A stretch of 64,000 bases of DNA from NCBI GenBank assembly GCA_039090855.1, contig CM077011.1, positions 31,339,001 to 31,403,000 on the forward strand, written 5' to 3'. Positions 12,050-23,300 of the stretch are shown here, one piece after another. This DNA comes from Macrothele yani. Its lineage: Eukaryota > Arthropoda > Arachnida > Araneae > Macrothelidae. Position numbers and translations under genes: made by a program. The notes beneath the pieces were generated by a model, which did no database searches, was not told the origin of the DNA, and was given only the letters and a program-made list of their open reading frames with translations. Each line of letters begins with the position of its first letter. The stretch's first letter is position 1.

Positions 12050-12272
12050 TTTTTTTATTTGTTATTGGAAGTTTAACGACCACCGTGAGCAACTCAATGG
12101 GATATAAGCAGTCGTCCGTCCCTAATTTAGGGTCACTGGTTCCAGGGAAGGGAAAGAGCCAGTGCCGTAAGACAAGCACAACATCCATGCTTCACCGGGA
12201 TTCGAACCCGGACCCCTTACTGACGAATGGTCAGAGGCCATCGCTTAGACCACTGCGCCACCGGGGCGGCCA
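12050..12272 (-). mobile_element. tRNA-derived SINE (family 1) with 12-bp TSD
   Basis: A reverse copy, T-rich at its left end. The body is intact and the head carries a perfect B-box complement (ggattcgaacc) and A-box complement (cgcttagaccactgcgcca). The duplication tcaggcaatgtt flanks it exactly at 12039-12050 and 12273-12284. It is one of the best-preserved family members here. Confidence 0.92.
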
Positions 12273-12343
12273 TCAGGCAATGTTGTACTATACATGGGGA
12301 AGAATAGTTGAAATGACAGAAAACAGGAGTAATTTACCTGCGT

Positions 12344-13395
12344 TTACAACAATTGCTGAAAGTGCTGTCCTCCGACATCAAGACACAACTGCACACGACG
12401 GAACATGTTGTTCGTAACGCGCCACAACTAATCGGCAGTAATCTGGGCTATGGCATCCGTAATGTTCACTTTTAATTCATCCAGGATGTGCAGATTAGTT
12501 GCGTACACTTTCCCTTTCAATGCTCCCCACAGATAAAAGTCACAGGTGGAGAGATCGGGTGATCTGGGTGGCCATAGTCCCTTCGATACAGTTCTGTCCT
12601 CCCCAAACACTTCATGCACAGCACGTAGACTGTTCCGCGCAGTATGCGCCGTTGCACCATCCTGCTGAAAGAAAGCACATGTTCGCTCTTCTTCTGTAAG
12701 TGCGAAAACAAATGGGTTGAACAGTTGCTGAACATAGCGCTCCGAGTTGATGGTGTCAGTGAAAAAGAATGGGCAGACTATCCTCTTCGCAGACACCACA
12801 CACCAAGCGCCTATCTTTTGGTCGTACAGAAGAGTCTCCATTGTCCGTCTGGGATTCGTGTTGGTGCAAATCCTGCTGTTCTGCGCATTGACATACCCGG
12901 ACAGATGAAACCATGCTTCATCTGTCATGGAATAAAGTGTTTTGTCCATTTTATTCCATGGCAGATGACAATGGTGTCCTGAAACCACTTACAATATTGC
13001 ATCCGTTTTGTATAATCAGGAGTTTTAAGTTCTTGGAGCGCCATAACTTTGTACGGCCGAAAATGCAAATCCACCTTAAGTATGCGTCGGCATGACGTGG
13101 CAGATATTACCATTGTAGACGTTAATCGGCGAATCGACTTCCGAGAGCTTCGTAACATCATTGTGCACACATCCTTGATATTATATTCAGTACGAATTGT
13201 CTTGGGTATGTTTCTTTTCCTGTTGCCTACCGTGCCGGTTTCACGAAATTTCCGCACTAACTTCTGTAACACTGATTTCGCCCGTGCTCCGCAATGTGAA
13301 AAAATTTCTTTAAATAACTCATTTAAAACCTTGTATGAGTTATTTCTGAAATACTGTTCCACAATAAAAATCCGCTTTTCCGTTCTTAAAACCAT
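12344..13395 (-). pseudogene. Tc1/mariner-superfamily transposase with DUF4817-type N-terminus
   Basis: Reverse strand, about 350 codons. The N-terminus (start at 13395, MVLRTEKRIFIVEQYF) resembles the DUF4817 helix-turn-helix found in many arthropod transposases. It is followed by the catalytic region: TDEAWFHLSGYVN (first D), FFQQDGATAHTA (second D), and WPPRSPDLSTCDFYLWGALK (third D, about 39 residues after the second). The tail after 12428 continues as RRVQLCLDVGGQHF to a stop at 12344. Two lesions are visible: a frameshift around 12950-12975, just before the first D, and an in-frame TAG at about 12428. No terminal inverted repeat was identified. Confidence 0.85.
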
Positions 13396-13734
13396 TTCCG
13401 TTGCCTTTGTTTTCTCTTCACTTACACTTATGACCGGGTACCTACACTGCTCCGGTATTTCTTCTTCATTTTACGTATCCTGCGATGGCCGTGAGCTTAG
13501 TTCTGATTACGGCTACCGGATAAAAGCAGATGGCGCTGCAAGTACTGAATATATATCAAAGCGTTTAAGTCAGAGCGTTAGAGACAAACGTAGCCTATTA
13601 TATTTAGGTATAGGTTTTACAATAATTCTTTTTCCGTTGAAATGATTTGCCATGAGTATCCACAAAGCTAAGACAAGACATCTTTTGGGCGTGCGATGGC
13701 TTAGCCTGTTTCTTTCCTGTTCTGTTTGCATTTG

Positions 13735-14050
13735 ACTTTTGAACTCCAATGTCTTTCTAAACTCCTGATCTCATCAAATCACCTCTCTCAGGATTTTCTT
13801 CTGTTCTTAAATCCCGAGTCCAGGTTTCGTTGTATACAATCTCCCATATTTTTTTATCTCATCCAACCACATTTCTCTGAGTCTACCTCTGCTTTGATAT
13901 CTCGAGGCAGAGTTTCATATTTTCGTTCTACTATACCATATCCCATCTTTTTATCTCATCCAACCTGTTCTATCTAGGTTTTCTTCTGTTTTGATATCCC
14001 GAGTCAAGGTTTCACATAGGCGTTCCACTATATACCATCTCCCATCTTCT
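13735..14050. repeat. Three-copy tandem repeat, about 97 bp
   Basis: Blocks containing 'atcccgagtc' or a close variant, 'aggtttc', 'ccatctcccat' and 'tctcatccaacc' recur near 13810, 13895 and 13990. The copies have diverged by about 20%. No coding role is seen. Confidence 0.65.
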
Positions 14051-14583
14051 CATCTCATTCAACCCTCAGGTGACTGCGTTAGTACTGTTGTAACTGTTGT
14101 CATGCCTTCATTAACTTCTGACTCGTATTTATGCTTTTCACATTTATTAATAAGAGTTTAACACTTCAGTTTTCATGCTTCTTGTTTCCTTTAAAACGAA
14201 GAATATATTCACAGCTTATCTCGAGTGTTTAGGCAACTTATTTTGATACTCTTTTCGTCGTAGTTAAAGTCTTTAAGGACATATTACAAAATTTTGGTTA
14301 AAAAATAAAATGCCAAGGAGTCCTTTCGGAATTTACCTCAACCGTTTTTCTGAAGCACAAAGAACGGGCAAATCTCATATCTCATGCCGGATTTGAAACA
14401 TTTAACATTTTCAGTGGTCAACGGCCGATGACGTTGGCAGAAAATGAGAATGTAACTATCAGTGCTAAAAATGCAGACAATTTTCTGTTCAAAGTGATGA
14501 CTTTCTTCAATTGCTTCCTTAAAAAAAGCAAGAAAGATGACATCGAATTTTTCGTTGTAATGAGCACGTCCTTTGAATCCTTA

Positions 14584-15022
14584 TGACGTACTACATGTCA
14601 AGACGACAAATCTGCAGCGATATGTTCTGTCTGTGTAACTTAGTTGGGAGAGCAACTTACTCCAGAGTGAGAGGGCGCGGTTTCGATCTTCGTCATGGAC
14701 AAATTTATGTTTTCACATTGGTGCGCAAACGTTGGTGCGCGAACGTAAAAATGGGTGTACTGACCATTGGATTTTTCGAAAAATATGTGATGTTTGTTCC
14801 ACACATCGTCCGGAAATAATGAAAATAATCCTACTTCACTTCAATTGAGAAAAAAGATATTAATACGGAGATGACGTGACGTACTACAGAGGTAAAGCAC
14901 GTGTCAAGACGACAAATCTGCAGCGATATATTCTGTCTGTGTGACTTCCTCGGGAGAGCAACTTACTCCGGAGTGAAGAGGTGAGGTTTCGATCCCCATT
15001 ACAGAAAATTTGCGTTTTCACA
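14584..15022 (+). mobile_element. Diverged tRNA-bearing TRIM-like element
   Basis: Two direct terminal repeats (14584-14717 and 14872-15022) both begin TGACGTAC-like and end TTTTCACA. Each contains a tRNA-like domain (gggagagcaacttactcc, then ggtttcgatc). After the first repeat, one base separates it from TGGTGCGCAAAC (14719-14730), which matches 9 of 12 bases of the tRNA-Lys primer-binding site in the TRIM copies. A second version at 14733-14744 matches 10 of 12. The segment TGTGATGTTTGTTCCACAC at 14786 matches the conserved TRIM internal hairpin. Sequence GGAGA precedes the second repeat, as in the TRIMs. It is shorter inside (about 154 bp) and lacks 17 bp in the left repeat. No convincing TSD. 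Confidence 0.65.
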
Positions 15023-15074
15023 CCCTTTCATTTCTGACGCGAATTAAATTTATCAAAGTTATTTAAAGTCAATG

Positions 15075-16635
15075 CAACCGGTTAGAAAAAGGGAGTGGGT
15101 GAGTTGCACTGGAAAGATAGCGAAACGTGCGAGTTGCACCGAATAGTCCCTTTCTACCAAAGGGCAAGTTGCACCGCATAGTCCCTACCGACAGGCGAGT
15201 TGCACCGGAAACAGCGAAACGGGCGAGTTGCATCGCGTAGTCCCTTTCTACCAACGGGCGAGTTGCACCGGAAATATAGCGAAACGGGCGAGTTGCATCG
15301 CCTAGTCCCTTTCTACCAACGGGCGAATTGCACCTCATAGCCCCTTTCTACCGACGGACGAGTAGCACCTAAAAGATAGCGAAACAGGCGTCTTGTACCG
15401 GAAAGATAGCTTAACAGGAGAGTTGCACCGCATAGTTCCTTTGTACCGACGGGCGAGTTGCACCGGAAAGATAGCGAAACGTGCGAGTTGCACCACATAG
15501 TCCCTTTGTACCGACGAGCGAGTTGCACCGCATAGTCCCTTTCAACCGACGGGCGAGTTGCACCGGAAAGATAGCGAAACGGGCGAGTTGCATCGCATAG
15601 TCCCTTTCTACCAACGGGCGAGTTGATCGCATAGTCCTTTTCTATCAACGGGCGAGTTCCACCGAACAGTCCTTTTCTACCGACGGACGAGTAGCACCAG
15701 AAAGATAGCAAAACAGGCGACTTGCATCGGAAAGATAGCGTAACAGGCGAGTTGCACCAGAAAATAGCGAAACGTGTGAGTTGCACCAGAAAATAGCGAA
15801 ACGTGCGAGTTGCACCGCATAGTCTCTTTCTACCGACGGGCGAGTTGCACAGCATAGTCCCTTTCTACCGAAGGACGAGTTGCACCGGAAAGATAGCGAA
15901 ATGAGCGAGTTGCATCGCATAGTCTCTTTCTACCAACGGACGAGTTGCACCGCATAGTCCCTTTCTACCGACGGGCGAGTTTAACCGGAAAGATAGCGAA
16001 ACGGGGGAGTTGCATCGCATAGTCCCTTTCTACCAACGGGCGATTTGCACCGCATAGTCCCTTTCTACCAAAGGGCGAGTTGCACCGCATAGTCCCTTTC
16101 TACCGAAGGGCGAGTTGCACCGCAAAGTACCTTTCTACCGAAGGGCGAGTTGCACCGGAAAGATAGCGAAACGGGCGAGTTGCATGGCATAGTCTCTTTC
16201 TACCAACGGACGAGTTGCACAGCATAGTCTCTTTCTACCGACGAGCGAGTTGCACCGAAAAGATAGCGAAACGGGTGAGTTGCATCGCATAGTCCCTTTC
16301 CACCAACGGACGAGTTGCACCGCATAGTCTCTTTCTACCGACGAGCGAGTTGCACCGGAAAGATAGCGAAACGGGTGAGTTGCATCGCATAGTCCCTTTC
16401 CACCAACGGCGAGTTGCACCGGAAAGATAGCGAAACGGGCGAGTTGCACCGCATAGTCTATGTCTACCGACGGGCGAGTTGCACCGCATAGTCCCTTTCT
16501 ACCGACGGGCGAGTTGCACTGGAAAGATAGCGAAACGGGCGAGTTGCATCGTATAGTCCCTTTCTACCAACGGGCGAGTTGCACTGCATAGTCGCTTCCT
16601 ACCGACGGGCGAGTTGCACTGGTGCAACTCACACC
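15075..16635. repeat. Two-monomer tandem array (30 and 35 bp)
   Basis: The array has roughly 48 monomers of two kinds that share the 3' part CGGGCGAGTTGCACCG. The A type (35 bp) starts catagtccctttctaccga; the B type (30 bp) starts gaaagatagcgaaa. The order of A and B varies along the array rather than alternating strictly. Long antisense open frames here arise only from the repeat. The array ends in an exact palindrome, gagttgcactggtgcaactc, near 16610. Confidence 0.93.
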
Positions 16636-16639
16636 GCGG

Positions 16640-17654
16640 AAGAAAGCGGTGGGGGGTGACGCAAGGTTCTGAAGACTTTGAATCTAAGAATCATAATAAT
16701 GAAGCAAGGTTAATAAGGTTTTTTTTTATCATCCGTATAATTTTCCTTTCACACTTTTTCCAGGCCTAGGACTGGCAGGGGTTAAAAACTTCTGCCGTGT
16801 TTAAAAAAATTGCGGAATGAGTTTCCCTTGTCTTTGTCTTAAAGCAAGATTATGTTATCTTGTCTTGTTTCATGATCTGTCTTTTTCCTATTTATCTTAT
16901 TTCTTCTTATCCCTCTTAGAACCATAATAAGAAATAGCTTTTAAAAATTCAAATCTTGTAGGTTCTTAATTCTTTTACTTCTGCTTCCTTCTTTCCATAT
17001 TTCCCATCCTCTTCTTCAGATTTTGGTTTGGTTGCTTTATGACATTTCCATTATTTTTCAATGCATAAACATCAACCTGGATTTGCTTAATTACTTCGAC
17101 AAAAGCATAAATATTTGAGATAGGTGCACTAAAATTAGAATTGAATTTTGCATGCAATGATTCACAGGCATTAGTTGTTCTCTCTCCTTCTATTCTATCC
17201 GAAGCTCATATTACGTGTGGGAATTCGGCTTCTTCAGATACATATGTATCTGTCATATAATCAGCGTATTTTTGGTTCCTTACATCCTGCGAGATATCCG
17301 ACATCAAATCGCCTACGCAACAGTCAGCAACTTCATCGTGGGGGTTCGGTGCAACTACCCCATGCAACAGGAGGAGTCCGGTGCAATTCACCCTTGAATT
17401 TGATTGACAGGTTCTGTGAGGGTGCAACTGACCCTCGTCCAGAAAAAAAAACCAAAAAAAAAAACCGGATTTCTACAATCGATAAAACATCCAGAAATGG
17501 AAACAACTGCTTAGTGCTTACTTCCTTACTTGCACTAGCGGCTAAAAAGTATGTTACGAAAATTAACAAATGGCGCACAAAAAGTTACTCATACGGGGTT
17601 CCTAACAAAAGTTCAATACACACTGTCCATTTTTGAGAAAAGTGACGGAAAAAA
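16640..17654. other. No identifiable gene
   Basis: Low-complexity AT-rich sequence. Three loose ggtgcaac(t) blocks at about 17350-17440 echo the neighbouring array's GTTGCACC in reverse orientation. Nothing else is recognised. Confidence 0.5.
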
Positions 17655-18140
17655 CTTACCTTATTGCCGTTCAATGTACTCCCCTCCGCTGCTAATGACA
17701 GCTTGCCAGTGGTGAGGTAGGTCCTGTATGGCCCGTAGTCCGTAATATTTGTTCAGCTGTCGTATTAATCTTGTCACGTCCAATGACAGTTCGTCCAGCG
17801 ATTCGTAGCGGATGCTACGGAGACGATTTTTAACTTTGGGAAAAGATCAAAGTCGGATGGACTGAGATCAGAGCTGTATGGTGGGTGGGGTAAAGTTTCC
17901 CAGCCATATTTCGACAAAAGTCCTCGTACAGACACTGCGCCATGACACGATGCGTTGTCATGCAGCAATATCGCTCCCACTTCCAACAGGTTCGGTCTCA
18001 ATTTTTTCCTCAGAAAGAAATTGTGCTTCGATCAAGAGTTCCTTCACCACAAACTTCTTGCAAGGCAGTGTGGAACTGTGTCGGAGTATTTCCCCGCAGA
18101 GGTTCTATTTTTACGTACGAGAGCTAGTCTAACGCTGTGA
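17655..18140 (-). pseudogene. Mariner transposase fragment (DD34D)
   Basis: Reverse strand. The block ILLHDNASCHGAV is followed by LPHPPYSSDLSPSDFDLFPK, with exactly 34 residues between the second and third catalytic D, the mariner signature. Past a frameshift at about 17830 the other frame continues as a typical mariner C-terminus (RLIRQLNKYYGLRAIQDL, then HWQAVISSGGEYIERQ) to about 17660. The N-terminal half is missing or unrecognisable. Confidence 0.82.
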
Positions 18141-18419
18141 CTCGACCTGAGGAGCTGCACGCTTCCTATTTCAAACTCTCCCACGTCCACACTGCAAACG
18201 ATAACGCGTCGTTCTGACATTATTGCGTTGCTGAGAGTCTGACCTTTGGCATGATGCAATCATTTTCCCGATTGCATAATCAGCTTCCGTTTCAGATTAA
18301 CGAGTGCAGAACTTTTGTTATGACTCTCATAGCACAAGAAAGGTAACGAATACAAACAGATTTTCAAATCGAACAGTTAAAAGCAGAAATGTATAAGGGA
18401 ACATGATATAATAATTCTG

Positions 18420-19740
18420 CGTCTTCCAGAGGAATATTTTTGCATAATGGCAAAGTTGAAAATAGGCGAAAAATGGTCTTCACGAATAAAGCTACGCTAA
18501 GGTAAAAAAAACTTTTCAAATAGTCACATGAGAAATAGGCTTTGACCTTTACGTCCCCTTGCGGGAAATCTGTGAATTATTTGAAGTGGATAACGCTCGT
18601 ATTTTTGTTGTAGTGAATGGCATTAAACATGAAATTTCTCAATAGGGTTTTTAGAAGCGGAGATATAGTTCCAGACAGAAGTGCACAAACACAACCTGGA
18701 GACAGAACTGTAAAACTCCTTAAATGCTAACCTAAAGTGTTCCATAAGGTAAATGGCACCCTGTGATAAAATATTTTTTTAAATCGTCCATTTAAAAGCA
18801 GAGATATTAAGAAACACAGATTAAATATTGGTGCCCCTGGCGGGAAACTGGGCATTATTTTGAGGAAAAATACACACAAAAAGTTTTCATAGTTAATAGT
18901 ATCTAATAGAAAAAAGTTTTTATATCGGGTTTTTATTCCCGCAGGTATTGCTATAAACGAAAACATGAACTTACGCCCTCTAGTGTCAAACTTGTGCATC
19001 TTGTGCATTTAAAAGAAATAAATTATATGCGAAATATTTCGCAACGGAAACGCTCTCAAACAAAGAAAAAATATTTCAAATCGTACTCTTACAAGCAGAG
19101 ATATCGACAGAAATCAGATATACATCTACGTTCAATGGCGTAAAAACTATGCATTATTTTAAGAAATATTCTGAAAAGATTTTTCCAGGTGAGCGCTATC
19201 GGTCCACGGAAGAATTTTTTCAATCGAGTTTTCAGAAGCTTGGATTTCGCTGCAAACATATCAGAAGTAGAAATAGACATTTAAGCCCCCTGGTGGCAAA
19301 ACCATTTTTGTTAACAAAAATTAGAAATTATAATCAAGACATTTCCCATCAAAAGCTGTATACGATGCAGAAAGAATTTTTCAAATCGAAGTTTTAGGAG
19401 CAGAGATATCGAGGGAAAAGCAATTTACGTTTACGCCCCCTAGCGGAAAAATCTATGCATCACTTGAAAAATTAGAAACTATATATGAAACATTTCGCAC
19501 TGGAAACGCTCAATCACTAACAAAAAATGAATTTTAAAAGAAAAAAATGTGCACCACTTTTCAAATCGGAGTTTTAGGAGCAGAGGTATCGAGGGAAAAG
19601 CAATTTACGTTTACGCCCCCTAGCGGAAAATCTATGCATCACTTGAAAAATTAGAAACTATATATGAAACATTTCGCACTGGAAACGCTCAATCACTAAC
19701 AAAGAATGAATTTTAAAAGAAAAAAATGTGCACCACTTGG
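18420..19740. repeat. Array of diverged units with a CTCF-like core
   Basis: Units of roughly 150-180 bp recur, each with the blocks 'ttcaaatcg', 'gcagagatatcga' and a GC-rich core such as ttacgccccctagcgg. Cores lie near 18551, 18831, 18971, 19281, 19431 and 19611. The last two units (19378-19557 and 19558-19737) are nearly identical, a recent 180-bp duplication. Related units occur at 11.5, 52.2-52.5 and 61.6-61.9 kb. No coding capacity. Confidence 0.75.
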
Positions 19741-20255
19741 CCCCATACTGGAACTGTGGGTTGCAATACAAACAGTTTGGTTTCTGATCCCCACACAACT
19801 GCACCGATACCTCATGGAGTTGATGGCTGCAGTTTCCCGGCCGACAGGAGGGCCCACGAAGTATTAGATACATAATCGCAATTTATTGAGTAGGCAAACC
19901 CAGTGTGTATATATATTAAAGAAATAATAACGCTTCATTTGCATTAAACACACATTATTTATCTCCAAACATGTTTCTGCACATGTTGTCACAGTTTAAA
20001 GAACAGATTGAGACGGTCATTATTTAGGTCTGCATGGTTCCAGTCCACCGAGATTATGCCCCAAGTTATCCTTGAGCGTATCAGAGACGATGAAAAGCGC
20101 CATGAAGCGAGCCATAAGTCTTAGTGGAGGACGTGATATGCATGTTATGCTAAAGGCATTTATTACCAAGGTTTAGCGCAGCTGACAAAATAGATAGATA
20201 TAGAACAACCTAACTTGAGATATCCGTGGATTACTCTTTATTTTGTAGGAAGCTC

Positions 20256-21747
20256 TAGAGGTATGATCGTGCCGGGGCCGGGTTGGGCCTTTGCTCATTT
20301 CTAAGTTGGAAAAACGGGCCAGGCGTTCAATATTTAATGTAAAACAGACACGGGCCGAGGAGGGTTTTTTTTTTTCTTATGAGCCAAACAATCGCTGTAT
20401 GGTGCCTTTCGCGTTTGGAAATCTCACAACCTACAGCACCAGGATAAGATTGAATAATTTCCACTGATGGAAAAAATAGAAGTTTTATGACATCCTCTAC
20501 TGCTACAAAACAATTGGAGTGGGTCAGCTCCCTCAGTTTCTCAATGTAAATGTGGTCCCTTCTCTCTCTCTCTCTCTCCCTAACTTCTACCTTCCTCTCA
20601 TGCTTCAGGGCAGGCTATTAACTGCAGAATAGAAATTCTGTCTAGAAAGACCGAGCAACCCGCTTGCAGACCAGGGCTGTCGCAGACGATCTTTTCTATT
20701 GTTATGGTCGGCAGCACTTTGTTCTCTAGATGTGCGAAAAGCTTTTAAGTTGTCTTAAATGGCACGGGAGAAATGGGCTAGGAGAAACTTACTTCTGTGT
20801 ATAAATCTGTACCGTATTTTCCCCATTTGTACTATCAGGCAGCCATTTTCAAAACTTCCGTGACACTGATTAGCTGGGCAGTATGTCGTTGTTTTCCCTT
20901 AGCATATGCTCAGTTCAGTGTTGCTGATAAATACTCTTCCGTACTTATTATGGAGTTTAAGAAAGCGAAACATTTTCGCGAAAACGCTTTCAGAGAATAT
21001 GTGCTTGTAGACAATGTAAAGGGGAAAAGCGATATTTGGAAATATTTTAAATTACTGTTCCGGTCTGAAACTAGTCGGCCGATAAACGTTGTGCAGTGCA
21101 CTAAATGCAAAAACGTTTTGAGTTACGATAGCACAAAGTCTGGAACATCGCATCTTAAGCGGCACAAATGTGCTCCCCCCACACACACGAGAGACATATT
21201 GGGTTCCAGCGATATGATATGCCAGTAGAGATAGGTGCAGTTTATAAAGCCATACAATCTTCTCCCAGTGAAACGATCGGACTCACAATTCTGGATATTT
21301 CGTATTTTCCGAATTCCCCCCTCCTTATCCCCAAGGATATTTCCGGGTCCGGCGGTAGGGAATGATAATTTGAAATGAATGGAAATAGTCCTTTTCATGC
21401 AATATTTCTGAGTATACAAGTACCTCCCTCCTCGGACGTCACGTGACTTATACAGAGTCTCAGAAATATTCTGAATTAACGTTTATTGTAAATAGAATAC
21501 GTGTAGCAATTAAGAAAACTAAAACTCTTCAGGAGTCGAATGACCGAGTGCACCAGGTGTCAAATTCGTGTTTTGGTAATTGTTGAAATTTTACGGGCCG
21601 GGCCAGCCCGGGCTTTAATTAAAAAAATTGAAACAGACCGGCCCAGCACTGGCTTTAATTTAAAAAAAAATTGAAACAGGCCGGGCCTTTGACGTGCGGG
21701 CTTGGGCCGGGCCGGGTTTTCCAAATTAAGGCCCGTGCAGACCTCTA
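20256..21747 (+). mobile_element. hAT element with 8-bp TSD, deletion derivative
   Basis: Ends TAGAGGTATGATCG (left) and the complement of TAGAGGTCTGCACG (right) are inverted repeats, flanked by an exact 8-bp duplication ggaagctc at 20248-20255 and 21748-21755. Subterminal GGGCCGGGCC-like blocks occur at both sides. It keeps a BED zinc-finger coding segment (20941-21228) but no catalytic transposase domain, so it cannot move itself. Confidence 0.88.
20797..21228 (+). pseudogene. BED zinc-finger N-terminus of a hAT transposase
   Basis: The open frame holds SDIWKYFKLLF, then VVQCTKCKNVLSYDSTKSGT, then HLKRHKC. This is the aromatic residue plus C-x2-C ... H-x3-H/C pattern of a BED finger, the DNA-binding domain of hAT transposases. 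The credible translation starts at the methionine near 20950 (MEFKKAKHF); the upstream part looks like chance open frame. It ends right after the finger, where a full transposase would continue for 500 or more residues. The element is therefore an internal-deletion derivative. Confidence 0.78.
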
Positions 21748-21771
21748 GGAAGCTCACCTTTCAAATTAATA

Positions 21772-21955
21772 TCTTTCTTTTGTTTGGCGGTTTAATGACC
21801 GCCTTGAGCGAACTATAAGCAGGCACTGGTTTCAGGGAAGGGAGAGAGCCATTTCCGTAAGACAAATAGAACATTGCAACGATTCGAACCTGGACCCATC
21901 GGGTACGAATGGTTAGAAGGCAGCTCTTAGACTACTGCGTCATCGGGGGTCACCA
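21772..21955 (-). mobile_element. tRNA-derived SINE (family 1), degraded
   Basis: A reverse copy with a shortened body: the block complementary to 'gaccctaaattaggg' is deleted. The B-box complement cgattcgaacc is intact. Flanks share caaattaa, compatible with a decayed TSD. It abuts the right TSD of the hAT at 21747. Confidence 0.75.
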
Positions 21956-22496
21956 AATTAAATCAGTGCTCTTCAACTTGCTGCAGTTGTGACATGTGAC
22001 AGTTTCGTCTAAATCATGGGAGGACATCGACTCTCTTTTCAGCCCCCCTCACTGCTGTTTGTAAGTCGTACGTGTGACGTGACTGTGGAATTAATAGACC
22101 GTAGCCATGTTGACTGGAAAATACGAACTGCCAGAGCCTGTTTAAAGGGACAGAGGGCCCGGGAAGTGTTTCGGGGCCCCACTGTTACTAGTAGTGCTAG
22201 TAGTGACACATCTAGGATTTACTATGGGTGGCCGAATAAAAATTTCTAGGAGAAAACATTTCCAAAACATGAAAAGCGAGCCATAAAATTATCCCCGCGA
22301 TGTTGAAGTGTGCATCACATGATTCCCGGACGAATCGGTGTTAGCAAGAAAACGTAAAAATGCTCGGTTGAAGAATGGACACCAGTTCAGTTATGCTTTA
22401 ATATCACCCCCCCCAAACCTCAGATGATTGAAATTGCATTAAAGTAGGTGACAAAATAATACGCTCCAAACATTATGATTCAAACGAATTCTGACG

Positions 22497-22715
22497 CCCC
22501 CTCTCCCCAGTGGCGCAGTGGTCTAAGCGATGGCCTCTGATCATTCGTCCGAAAGAGGTCCGGGTTCGAATCCTGGTGAGGCTTGGATGTTGTGGTTGAC
22601 TTACGGCACTGGATCTCTCCCTTCCCTGGAACCAGTGACCCTAAATTAGGGACGGGCGACTGCTTATAGCCCATTGAGTTGCTCACGGTGGTCGTTAAAT
22701 TTCCAATAAAAAACA
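22497..22715 (+). mobile_element. tRNA-derived SINE (family 1) with 11-bp TSD
   Basis: Well-preserved forward copy: A box tggcgcagtggtctaagcg, B box ggttcgaatcc, full body and an A-rich tail. It is flanked by aaacgaattct at 22482-22492 and 22716-22726. Confidence 0.92.
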
Positions 22716-23086
22716 AAACGAATTCTTAATATATGAAATTTTCTTCCAATTACAGGTGTATCAAACACATCTGTAATGCTTTCGAAAAGATTTGAGGATG
22801 GTCTGGTGGCGACTATACTTTTGCGGACTTATAAAAAAGGGGGAAAAATTAGAATTTTTTTTTTCGCAAGGCAGTTTCTTATAGTTTTCACAGTGCTAAC
22901 TGCAAAAAAAAAAAAAAAAATGTGGAACTCTGTCAATTCTTCAAGCATCCTGCATAATTCTGGGGCCCCTTGAAAATGTGAGGCCCGGGACTGCAGCCCC
23001 CTAACCGCCTCTTAAATGGGCTCTGCGAACTGCTTTCCGTGCGGAGCAGAGGGGCAGTTTCGGTGGTATTCATTTTTGTGTTTCAG

Positions 23087-23300
23087 AATTTAAGGACTGC
23101 CATGAGCAACTAACAGTGCTATAAGCAGTAGCCATTCCCTAATGTAGGGCCACTAGTTTCTAGGAGGAGGCAGAGCCAATGCCATCAGAAAAGAAGACCG
23201 ACCACCAATGACTCATCCCTGAATGAAACAGTGGCCCGTCTCCGGCGAATGGTTAGAGGTCAGAACCTCAGACTACTCAACCATCGAGATGTCCCGGAGC
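23087..23300 (-). mobile_element. tRNA-derived SINE (family 1), old copy
   Basis: The reverse-strand family layout is recognisable (taaggactgccatgagcaac, then ccctaatgtagggccact, then aatggttagaggtcag), but the B-box region is destroyed. Divergence is far higher than in the copies at 22.5 and 25.3 kb, so the family was active over a long period. Confidence 0.7.

Noticed and set aside
13049..13645. A 198-codon plus-strand open frame
   Set aside because: Lies opposite the DUF4817-type transposase on the reverse strand; no recognisable protein.
15069..16489. Several antisense frames rich in CNSPVGRK and GATRPF repeats
   Set aside because: Pure translation of the 30/35-bp array, present in more than one frame; no start context or family match.
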